Origin: Xanthomonas melonis
GTDB lineage: Bacteria; Pseudomonadota; Gammaproteobacteria; Xanthomonadales; Xanthomonadaceae
DNA length: 64,000 nt
Direction: 5' to 3'
Assembly (NCBI RefSeq): GCF_020783655.1
Contig: NZ_JAJGQH010000007.1
Location: 62,001 to 126,000, forward strand
Position numbers and translations under genes: made by a program. The notes below the pieces were generated by a model. It made no database searches. It was not told where the DNA came from and saw nothing but the letters and a program-made list of their open reading frames with translations. Shown here one piece after another: positions 7,972-15,777 of the stretch. Each line of letters starts with the position of its first letter. Position 1 is the stretch's first letter.

Positions 7972-10674
7972 ATGCCCCTGTCGCACCGTTCCGCCTCCAC
8001 ACGTTCCAGGCTCACGCCGGCCCGCCTCGGGTTCGCTCTGGCGTGTGCGATCTCGCAGGCCTGGGCGGCACCGCCCAGCGCCGTGACGTTGGACAGCGGC
8101 TGGCAGGTGCGCCTGGTCCCCGGGCAGGCGCAGGCCAAGACCTATCCCAAGGCCGCCAGCTGGATGCCGGCGCAGGTGCCGGGCGTGGTGCAGACCGACC
8201 TGATCGCCGCCAAGGTGGTGCCCGATCCGTTCCTGCGTGACCACGAAGGCAAGATCCAGTGGGCCGGCCTGAGCGACTGGCAGTACCAGACCCGTTTCAA
8301 CGTGGATGCAGCCACGCTCGAGCGCGCGCATGTGGAACTGGTGTTCGATGGCCTGGACACGCTGGCCGAAGTCACCCTCAACGGCAAGAAGCTGCTCAGC
8401 GCCGACAACATGTTCCGGCAGTGGCGCGTGGATGCCAAACCGCTGCTCAAGCGCGGCGACAACGTACTGGAAATCACCTTCCTCTCGCCGATCAAGAAGA
8501 TCCAGCCGTGGCTGGCCAAGCAGCCGTATGCGCTGCCCGGCGCCTACGATTCGGCGTTCGGCGATGAGCCCGATGGCCGCCACAGTTCTACCTACGTGCG
8601 CAAGGCGCCATACAGCTATGGCTGGGACTGGGGCCCGCGCATGGTCAACGCCGGCATCTGGAAGCAGGTGCGCTTGGAAGCCTGGGATGCGGTGCGCGTG
8701 GATGGGTTGCATATCGCCCAGCAGCGCGTGGATGCCGACAGCGCGCAACTGCAGGCGCAGTTGGAACTGCAGGCTGGCCGCAGCGGCCCCGTGCAGGTGA
8801 CGCTGGACGTGCTGGGCCCGGATGGGCAGAAGGTGGGCCAGTTCACCCAGGACGCGGTGGTCGACCCCGGGCAGAATCGCATCGACCTGCCGGTGCGCAT
8901 CGCCAAGCCCAAGCGCTGGTTCCCGGCCGGCTACGGCGCGCAGGATCGCTATACCTTCGTGGCCAGCGTGCGCGATGCCGATGGCGACAGCCAGCAGGTC
9001 AAGCGCGTCACCGGCCTGCGTTCGGTGGAGCTGCGCCGCGAAAAGGACAAATTCGGCAAGAGCATGGAAATCGTGATCAACGGCATCCCGATCTTTGCCA
9101 AGGGCGCCAACCTGATCCCGCTGGATGCCTTCCCTTCGCGCGTCACCGAAGCGACGATGCGGCGCACGCTGCAGGATGCGCGCGATGCCAACATGAACAT
9201 GCTGCGCATGTGGGGCGGCGGGCACTACCAGGACGATCACTTCTACGAGGTGGCCGACGAACTGGGCATCATGATCTGGCAGGACTTCATGTTCGGCGGC
9301 GCGGTGCCGCCCTACGACGTGGAATTCCGCGAGAACACGCGACAGGAGGCGATCGAACAGGTCAAGCGGCTGCGCGATCACCCCAGCGTGGTGTTGTGGT
9401 GCGGCAACAACGAAGTGCAGACCGGCTGGGAAAACTGGGGCGACCGGGTCAAGTTCAAGCAATCGCTGGACCCGGAGGAACGCAGCCGCGTCGAGCGCGG
9501 CATGACCACGCTGTTCGGCACCGTGTTCGGCGAAGTGGTGGCCACCTACGACAGCGACGTGCCGTACTGGGCCACCTCACCGGGTACCAATTTCGATGGT
9601 GCCGCCGACCAGACCGATGATGGCGACATGCATTACTGGAAGGTCTGGGGCGGCCCGGCCCTGCCGGTCACCGAGTATCTCAACGTCACCCCGCGCTTCA
9701 TGTCCGAATACGGCCTGCAGTCGTTCCCGGACATGCGTACCGTGCGCGCGTTCGCCGATGCGGCCGACATGGACCCGGAATCGCCGGTGATGCGCGCGCA
9801 CCAGAAGTTCGACAAGGGCAACGGCAACAAGCGGCTGATGCTGTACATCCGCCGCGAGTTCGGCGAGCCCAAGGATTTCGAAAGCTTCGTCTACCTGAGC
9901 CAGCTGATGCAGGCCGAGGGCATCAACCTGGCCGCCTCGCACCTGCGCGCTTCGCGTCCGCAGTCGATGGGCTCGTTGTACTGGCAGCTCAACGATGTGT
10001 GGCCGGGCGCCTCGTGGTCCAGCGTGGATTACTACGGCCGCTGGAAGGCGCTGCAGTATCACGCACGTCGCTTCTACGCACCGGAGATGATCGCCGCGCT
10101 GCGCAACGACAAGGGCCAGACCGAGGTCTCGCTGGTCTCCGACCGCACTACGCCCTTGGCGGCACGCTGGCGCATGCGGGTCATGGGCATGGACGGCAAG
10201 CTGCTGAGCAAGCGCGAGCAGAAGGCCACGGTCAAGCCGCTGAGCAGCCTGCAGGTGGGCAATTTCAGCGACAAGCAATTGCTGGGCAGCGCCGACCCGA
10301 AGCGCACCTATGCGGTGTTCGAGTTGTTCGACGGCAATACGTTGCTGTCGCGCGAGGTGGTGTTCTTCGCGCCGGCCAAGCAGCTGGCCTTGCCGATGGC
10401 GAAGATCGACAGCCAGTGGCGCGCCGATGGCGATGGCTATGCGCTGACCCTGACCAGCAACACGCTGGCGCGCGAGGTATGGCTGTCGTTCGGCGATCTC
10501 GAGGCGAGCGTGGCCGATAACGCCTTCGATCTGCTGCCCGGCGAGCCGTTGACGCTGCACGTGAGCAGCAAGCTACCGATGGCGCAGCTGCAGTCTGCGC
10601 TGCAGGTACGCGACCTGGCATCCACGCTGGCCGGCGCTCCGCCGGAGCCGCCGGAGGCAACGGCAGCGAAATGA
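7972..10674 (+). CDS. nixH: Exported GH2 beta-mannosidase (NixH position)
   Basis: The 900-residue GH2 enzyme has the mannosidase-type layout: signal peptide, sugar-binding and jelly-roll domains (SYGWDWGPRMVNAGIWKQV), a TIM barrel (MLRMWGGGHYQDDHFYE), and two C-terminal beta domains. The acid/base is Glu481 in WCGNNEVQTGWENWG and the nucleophile is Glu579 in RFMSEYGLQSFP. It would hydrolyse the Man-beta-1,4-GlcNAc bond of the N-glycan core once the alpha-mannose and xylose are gone. The ATG is preceded by AAGGAG at good spacing. It follows nixG by 21 bp and is probably cotranscribed with it. A REP cluster lies immediately downstream. Confidence 0.92.
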   Translation: MPLSHRSASTRSRLTPARLGFALACAISQAWAAPPSAVTLDSGWQVRLVPGQAQAKTYPKAASWMPAQVPGVVQTDLIAAKVVPDPFLRDHEGKIQWAGLSDWQYQTRFNVDAATLERAHVELVFDGLDTLAEVTLNGKKLLSADNMFRQWRVDAKPLLKRGDNVLEITFLSPIKKIQPWLAKQPYALPGAYDSAFGDEPDGRHSSTYVRKAPYSYGWDWGPRMVNAGIWKQVRLEAWDAVRVDGLHIAQQRVDADSAQLQAQLELQAGRSGPVQVTLDVLGPDGQKVGQFTQDAVVDPGQNRIDLPVRIAKPKRWFPAGYGAQDRYTFVASVRDADGDSQQVKRVTGLRSVELRREKDKFGKSMEIVINGIPIFAKGANLIPLDAFPSRVTEATMRRTLQDARDANMNMLRMWGGGHYQDDHFYEVADELGIMIWQDFMFGGAVPPYDVEFRENTRQEAIEQVKRLRDHPSVVLWCGNNEVQTGWENWGDRVKFKQSLDPEERSRVERGMTTLFGTVFGEVVATYDSDVPYWATSPGTNFDGAADQTDDGDMHYWKVWGGPALPVTEYLNVTPRFMSEYGLQSFPDMRTVRAFADAADMDPESPVMRAHQKFDKGNGNKRLMLYIRREFGEPKDFESFVYLSQLMQAEGINLAASHLRASRPQSMGSLYWQLNDVWPGASWSSVDYYGRWKALQYHARRFYAPEMIAALRNDKGQTEVSLVSDRTTPLAARWRMRVMGMDGKLLSKREQKATVKPLSSLQVGNFSDKQLLGSADPKRTYAVFELFDGNTLLSREVVFFAPAKQLALPMAKIDSQWRADGDGYALTLTSNTLAREVWLSFGDLEASVADNAFDLLPGEPLTLHVSSKLPMAQLQSALQVRDLASTLAGAPPEPPEATAAK

Positions 10675-10687
10675 GGCAAGAGACGAC

Positions 10688-10974
10688 CCTCATCCGCCCT
10701 TCGGGCACCTTCTCCCGCAGAGCGGGAGAAGGAACTGATGTCCTGCGATGCATGCACTCATCCGCCCTGCGGGCACCTTCTCCCGCAGAACGGGAGAAGG
10801 AACTGATGTCCTGCGATGCATGCCTTCATCCGCCCTGCGGGCACCTTCTCACCCGGAGCGGGAGAAGGATTCGGTGTCCTGGCATGCCTTTCGCGCGGCA
10901 CGCTGACTTTTCGCGCGCCATGGGTGTCCTTCTCCCGCCAGCGGGAGAAGGTGCCGCGTAGCGGCGGATAAGGG
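10688..10974. repeat. Cluster of four REP-like hairpins between nixH and nixI
   Basis: Three copies of a unit containing CATCCGCCCT..GGGCACCTTCTCCCGC..GCGGGAGAAGG begin at 10690, 10759 and 10828, an exact 69-bp period, and a fourth copy at about 10925-10974 is in the opposite orientation. In copy 1 the stem CCTTCTCCCGC/GCGGGAGAAGG is a perfect 11 bp with a 3-base loop. The whole unit is repeated, including the GATGTCCTGCGATGCATGC linker between the first three. The same family recurs at 15694 and 22637. These are extragenic palindromes that can block exonucleases or attenuate transcription between genes; I see no gene in this gap. Confidence 0.9.
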
Positions 10975-11110
10975 CCCACCGCGGTACCAGCCACCACCAC
11001 ATCCAACCGCGCGCATGACACCGCCACGCCCGCCCCCAACCTCGCCGCCGCCTCTGCGGCACTACCCGAACAACGCCTGGCGGCATTGGCCGCTGCGCAG
11101 GAGTGAATCG

Positions 11111-13765
11111 ATGTCGTCCCTGTTTGTATCGCGTCTTGCCATGGCATTGGGCCTGAGCCTGTCCTGCATCGCGCACGCCACGCCCGCCGACCGCAGCGGC
11201 ACACCCGAACAACGCGCCGCCGCCTTGGTGGCGCAGATGAGCCGCGAGGAAAAAGTGGCACAGGCCATGAACGATGCGCCGGCGATTCCACGCCTGGGTA
11301 TCCCCGCCTACGAATGGTGGAGCGAAGGCCTGCACGGCATCGCCCGCAACGGCTATGCGACGGTGTTTCCGCAGGCGATCGGTCTGGCGGCAAGCTGGAA
11401 CACCACGCTGATGCAGCAGGTGGGCACCGTCGTCTCCACCGAGGCGCGCGCCAAATTCAACCAGGCCGGTGGCCCCGGCAAGGACCACAAGCGCTACGCC
11501 GGGCTGACCATCTGGTCGCCCAACATCAACATCTTTCGCGACCCGCGCTGGGGCCGTGGCATGGAAACCTACGGCGAGGACCCCTTCCTCACCGGGCAAC
11601 TCGCGGTCGGCTTCATCCGTGGCCTGCAAGGCGATGACCTCAACCATCCACGCACGATCGCCACGCCCAAGCACATCGCCGTGCACAGCGGTCCCGAGCC
11701 GGGCCGGCATGGTTTCGATGTGGATGTATCGCCGCGCGATGTGGAAGCCACCTACACGCCGGCGTTCCGCGCCGCGCTGGTCGAGGGCCAGGCCGGCTCG
11801 GTGATGTGCGCATACAACTCGCTGCACGGTACCCCCGCATGTGCGGCTGACTGGTTGCTCAATGGCCGCGTGCGCGGCGACTGGGGCTTCAAGGGTTTTG
11901 TGGTGTCCGACTGCGACGCGGTGGACGACATGACCCAGTTCCACTACTTCCGCCCCGACAACGCCGGTTCCTCGGCCGCTGCGCTCAAGGCCGGCCACGA
12001 CCTCAATTGCGGGCATGCCTATCGCGAACTCGGTACGGCGATCGAACGCGGCGAAGTGGACGAAGGCCTGCTCGACCAATCGCTGGTGCGGTTGTTCGCC
12101 GCGCGCTACCGTCTGGGCGAACTGGAAGCGCCACGCAAGGACCCTTACGCGCGGCTGGGCGCCAAGGACATCGACACCCGCGCCAACCGGGCCCTGGCCC
12201 TGCAGGCCGCTGCCGAGTCGATCGTGCTGCTGAAGAACGCCAATGCCACGCTGCCGCTGAAGGCAGGCACGCGGCTGGCGGTACTGGGCCCCAACGCCGA
12301 TGCATTGGCCGCGCTGGAGGCCAACTACCAGGGTACCTCCGCGCAACCGGTGACCCCGTTGCTCGGTCTGCGCGAACGCTTCGGCGCACAGCAGGTGCGC
12401 TATGCACAGGGCGCGCCGCTGGCTGCCGGCGTGCCGGGCATGATTCCCGAGAGCGCGTTGCGCAGCGATGGCAAACCCGGCCTGCGTGGCGAGTATTTCG
12501 ACAACGTCGACATGAACGGCACCCCGGCGGTCGTGCGCCAGGACCGTACCGTGAGTTTCAACTGGGACCAGGTCAGCCCGGCCAAGGGCGTGCCGGCCGA
12601 CCGCTACGCGGTGCGCTGGAGCGGCGAACTGTTGCCGCCCGGCGCCGGCGATTACACCCTGGCGGTGCGCGTGGCGCGCTGCTTCGACTGCGCCGGGCAC
12701 GACCCGGTGCGTCTGTATATCGACGACAAGCTGGTGGTGGCCGGCAACGCCGAAGACAAGCACGTGCCGGCCGGCATGCACAACGCCGACGGCCGCAGCG
12801 TGGAAACCGTGCTGCATTTCGACGACACCCGCCCGCGCAAGATCCGTCTGGAAATGGAACACCGCGGCCAGGATCAGGGCGTGCGCCTGGAATGGCTGGC
12901 GCCGGCCGCCGCACAACTGGCCGAAGCCGAACAGGCCGTGGCGCAATCCGATGCGGTGGTGGCCTTCGTCGGCCTGTCGCCGGATGTGGAAGGCGAGGAA
13001 CTGCGCATCGACGTGCCCGGCTTCGACGGCGGCGACCGCAACGATATCGCCCTGCCCGCCCCGCAGCAGGCGCTGCTGGAACGCGCCAAGGCCTCTGGCA
13101 AGCCGCTGGTGGTGGTGTTGATGAGCGGCAGCGCGGTGGCCTTGAACTGGGCAAAACAACACGCCGATGCGATCGTGGCCGCGTGGTACCCAGGCCAGTC
13201 CGGCGGCACCGCGATCGCACGTATGCTGGCCGGCGACGACAATCCCGGCGGTCGGCTGCCGGTGACGTTCTACCGCTCCACCAAGGACCTGCCGCCCTAC
13301 GTCAGTTACGACATGAAGGGCCGCACCTACCGCTACTTCAGGGGCGAGCCGCTGTTCCCGTTCGGCTATGGTCTGAGCTACACCAGCTTTGGCTACGACG
13401 CGCCGCGCCTGTCCGCGACCACCCTGCAGGCTGGCAGCTCGTTGAAGGTCACCACGACCGTGCGCAACACCGGCACGCGGGCTGGCGATGAAGTGGCACA
13501 GGTCTACCTGCAGTACCCGCAGCGGCCGCAGTCGCCGTTGCGCAGCCTGGTCGGTTTCCAACGCGTACACCTCAAACCGGGCGAGCAGCGCGAGCTGACT
13601 TTCACCCTGGATGCGCGCGCACTGAGCGATGTGGATCGCGCCGGGCAGCGCGCGGTGGAGGCCGGCGATTACACGCTGTTTGTAGGCGGCGGGCAGCCGG
13701 ACACCGGTGCGGCAGGCAACACGGCAGCGTTCTCGATCTCGGGGCGTTCGCGGCTGCCGAAGTAA
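11111..13765 (+). CDS. nixI: Exported GH3 beta-xylosidase with PA14 insert (NixI position)
   Basis: The 884-residue GH3 enzyme carries a signal peptide (SRLAMALGLSLSCIAHA) and the N-terminal barrel with GLTIWSPNINIFRDPRWGRG and TPKHIAVHSGPE. The nucleophile Asp267 lies in the xylosidase/arabinosidase-type motif VVSDCDAVDD. A PA14 domain (about residues 455-600, GEYFDN..) is inserted in the second alpha/beta domain, which is followed by a fibronectin-like C-terminus (PFGYGLSYTSF). In X. campestris the GH3 member of this cluster removes the core beta-1,2-xylose of plant N-glycans after the first alpha-mannose has been removed. The start has AGGAG nine bases upstream. It lies downstream of the REP cluster, so coupling to nixH is doubtful. 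Confidence 0.9.
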   Translation: MSSLFVSRLAMALGLSLSCIAHATPADRSGTPEQRAAALVAQMSREEKVAQAMNDAPAIPRLGIPAYEWWSEGLHGIARNGYATVFPQAIGLAASWNTTLMQQVGTVVSTEARAKFNQAGGPGKDHKRYAGLTIWSPNINIFRDPRWGRGMETYGEDPFLTGQLAVGFIRGLQGDDLNHPRTIATPKHIAVHSGPEPGRHGFDVDVSPRDVEATYTPAFRAALVEGQAGSVMCAYNSLHGTPACAADWLLNGRVRGDWGFKGFVVSDCDAVDDMTQFHYFRPDNAGSSAAALKAGHDLNCGHAYRELGTAIERGEVDEGLLDQSLVRLFAARYRLGELEAPRKDPYARLGAKDIDTRANRALALQAAAESIVLLKNANATLPLKAGTRLAVLGPNADALAALEANYQGTSAQPVTPLLGLRERFGAQQVRYAQGAPLAAGVPGMIPESALRSDGKPGLRGEYFDNVDMNGTPAVVRQDRTVSFNWDQVSPAKGVPADRYAVRWSGELLPPGAGDYTLAVRVARCFDCAGHDPVRLYIDDKLVVAGNAEDKHVPAGMHNADGRSVETVLHFDDTRPRKIRLEMEHRGQDQGVRLEWLAPAAAQLAEAEQAVAQSDAVVAFVGLSPDVEGEELRIDVPGFDGGDRNDIALPAPQQALLERAKASGKPLVVVLMSGSAVALNWAKQHADAIVAAWYPGQSGGTAIARMLAGDDNPGGRLPVTFYRSTKDLPPYVSYDMKGRTYRYFRGEPLFPFGYGLSYTSFGYDAPRLSATTLQAGSSLKVTTTVRNTGTRAGDEVAQVYLQYPQRPQSPLRSLVGFQRVHLKPGEQRELTFTLDARALSDVDRAGQRAVEAGDYTLFVGGGQPDTGAAGNTAAFSISGRSRLPK

Positions 13766-14208
13766 GTGCCGCGTCGAGGTCGCGCGCAGTCGCCGGCCAT
13801 GCCGGCGCAGGTCGGCAACAGGCGTACGGGTTTCGGTGAAGTGTCGCTCACGCACCACGTCTGCTGGAGGCAGCGTGGTGCATGCCTTCGACCACCGCAG
13901 TCGGCGCGCTGATCGGGGCCGGCGATACGTGCTGCAGAACGGTCGGAACGAGTGCTGACGGGTGCGGACTGGTGCGCGGTCAGCACGCAGGTGCGCAGCG
14001 CGCGGCCCAGCTCGCAGCCATGCCGTCGCAGCAGCCCGCAGACGGCAACGGATTGTGCGGGCGCACTATGCATCTCCGGCGCACACGTTGTATGGTCGTC
14101 GGGAATTGGTCATGCATAGGTCTCATCGCAGCGGCTGCCACATGGCGGCCGCCAGCGCAGGGATGAGGATCGTGCGGATCGCAGGTCGAACCATGGAGTC
14201 TTGAGGTC
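13766..14208. other. Gene-free gap between nixI and nixJ with two hairpins
   Basis: No convincing gene lies here. Two inverted repeats are visible: 13791-13807 (CGCCGGC-CAT-GCCGGCG, 7 bp) and 13852-13881 (GCACCACG..CGTGGTGC extended by CTGC/GCAG, 12 bp with one bulge). Neither has a T-run. They could end the nixI message, or the second could be a regulatory palindrome ahead of nixJ. Confidence 0.55.
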
Positions 14209-15669
14209 ATGCATACCCGCCGCGACATCCTTCAGCTGCTCGGCGCCAGCGCCGGTGCTGGCTTGCTGGCCAGTGCCCTGCCCGCGTTCGCGGCTGCGCC
14301 TGCTGCACCTGCCTCCGCTGCCGGCGCATTCGTCAGCAAGCGCCCGCCGAAGGCGCAGCGCCGCTTCGTCAGCACCGCGGTCGAGCAGCAGATCGCGCAG
14401 ATCAAGGCGCGTATCGCCGACCCCGAACTGGCCTGGCTGTTCGAGAACTGCTACCCGAACACGCTGGACACCACGGTGGAAACCGGCACCCGCAACGGCA
14501 AGCCGGACACCTTCGTCATCACCGGCGACATCCATGCGATGTGGCTGCGCGACTCTTCCGCGCAGGTGCACCCCTACGTGCCGCTGGCCAGGCGCGACCC
14601 CGCCTTGCGGCGCATGTTCCATGGCCTGATCCAGCGCCAGGCCGCGTGCATCACGCTGGACCCGTATGCCAACGCGTTCCTGCCCGATGGCCAGACCCAG
14701 CGCCTGAAGTGGTCGCTCAACGACATCACCGAGATGAAGCCCGGCGTGGGCGAGCGCAAGTGGGAAGTGGATTCGCTGTGCTATCCGATCCGTATCGCGC
14801 ATGAATACTGGCGTGCCACTGGTGATGCCGCGCCATTCGACGACGACTGGCGCACGGCGATGCACGTGGTGGTGCGTACCTTCCGCGAGCAGCAGCGCAA
14901 GGACAATCGCGGCCCGTACGTATTCCAGCGGCCTTCGCCGCTGGCCACCGAAACACTGGTGCTGGAAGGCTACGGCCAGCCGACCAGACCCAACGGCATG
15001 ATCCACTCGATGTTCCGCCCCTCCGACGATGCCTGCGTGTATCCGCTGTTCGTTCCGGCCAACCTGTTCGCAGTGACCTCGCTACGCCAGCTGGCCACGA
15101 TGAGCACGGCCTTGCATCGTGACACTGCCTTCGCCGAAGAGTGCACCGCGCTGGCCGATGAAGTGGAAACCGCCACGCGCCAGTTCGGCCAGCAACGCGA
15201 CAGCGACGGGCAAGCCTATTGGGCCTTCGAAGTGGACGGCTTCGGCAACCAGCTGTTCATCGATGACGCCAACGCGCCCGGCCTGCTCAGCCTGGCCTAC
15301 CTGGGCTGTTGCGATCGCAGCGACCCGGTGTTCCTGCGCACGCGTCAACTGGCCTGGAGCGAGCGCAACCCGTATTTCTCGCGCGGCAGCGCTGCCGAGG
15401 GCGTGGGCAGCCCGCACAGCGGCATGGGCACCATCTGGCCGATGTCCATCATCCAGTACGCGCTGGTCAGCGACGACGACGCACAACTGCGCCAGTGCCT
15501 GCAGTGGCTCAAGACCACCCACGCCGGCACCGGCTTCATGCACGAGGCCTTCCACAAGGACGATCCCGGCACCTTCACCCGCGACTGGTTCGCCTGGGCC
15601 AACACCTTGTTCGGCGAGCTGATCATCGACCTGCATCGACGCAAACCCCAGCTGCTGCGCAGCGCCTGA
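14209..15669 (+). CDS. nixJ: Tat-exported GH125 exo-alpha-1,6-mannosidase (NixJ position)
   Basis: The 486-residue member of family GH125 (metal-independent exo-alpha-mannosidase, formerly DUF1237). The N-terminus MHTRRDILQLLGASAGAGL is a twin-arginine signal, implying folded export to the periplasm. Family blocks are AMWLRDSSAQVHPYV, MVHSMFRPSDDA-like IHSMFRPSDDACVYPL, and NPYFSRGSAAEGVGSPHSG near the C-terminus. In X. campestris the GH125 member removes the alpha-1,6-linked mannose of the N-glycan core after the GH92 and GH3 steps. A 17-bp tandem duplication spans the stop codon, and a REP element follows before nixK. Confidence 0.9.
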   Translation: MHTRRDILQLLGASAGAGLLASALPAFAAAPAAPASAAGAFVSKRPPKAQRRFVSTAVEQQIAQIKARIADPELAWLFENCYPNTLDTTVETGTRNGKPDTFVITGDIHAMWLRDSSAQVHPYVPLARRDPALRRMFHGLIQRQAACITLDPYANAFLPDGQTQRLKWSLNDITEMKPGVGERKWEVDSLCYPIRIAHEYWRATGDAAPFDDDWRTAMHVVVRTFREQQRKDNRGPYVFQRPSPLATETLVLEGYGQPTRPNGMIHSMFRPSDDACVYPLFVPANLFAVTSLRQLATMSTALHRDTAFAEECTALADEVETATRQFGQQRDSDGQAYWAFEVDGFGNQLFIDDANAPGLLSLAYLGCCDRSDPVFLRTRQLAWSERNPYFSRGSAAEGVGSPHSGMGTIWPMSIIQYALVSDDDAQLRQCLQWLKTTHAGTGFMHEAFHKDDPGTFTRDWFAWANTLFGELIIDLHRRKPQLLRSA

Positions 15670-15690
15670 TCCATGCGCAGCGCCTGATCC
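15656..15690 (+). repeat. 17-bp tandem duplication across the nixJ stop codon
   Basis: TGCGCAGCGCCTGATCC occurs at 15656-15672 and again at 15674-15690, one base apart. The first copy holds the nixJ stop codon; the second is non-coding. It looks like a slippage duplication of the gene's last bases. Confidence 0.85.
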
Positions 15691-15693
15691 CAG

Positions 15694-15739
15694 CCCTTCT
15701 CCCGTATGCGGGAGAAGGTGCCCGAAGGGCGGATGAGGG
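15694..15739. repeat. REP-like hairpin between nixJ and nixK
   Basis: A single copy of the family at 10688 and 22637: CCCTTCTCCCG..GCGGGAGAAGG followed by TGCCCGAAGGGCGGATGAGGG. Two adjacent hairpins are possible (CCTTCTCCCG/CGGGAGAAGG and GCCC/GGGC). It lies 25-70 bp after nixJ and overlaps a spurious upstream ATG in the nixK frame. Confidence 0.88.
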
Positions 15740-15777
15740 GACCCCGGCATCGGCCCATGAATTCCGAGACCACATAC

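Noticed and set aside
10690..10870. Tandem hairpin repeats that might suggest a CRISPR array
   Set aside because: The whole 69-bp unit, including the part that would be the spacer, is repeated. There are no unique spacers and no cas genes.
15706..15777. Upstream ATGs (15706, 15757) as the nixK start
   Set aside because: The first lies inside a REP element. The second adds seven residues before a clean twin-arginine signal and has no ribosome site; it remains possible but is less likely.
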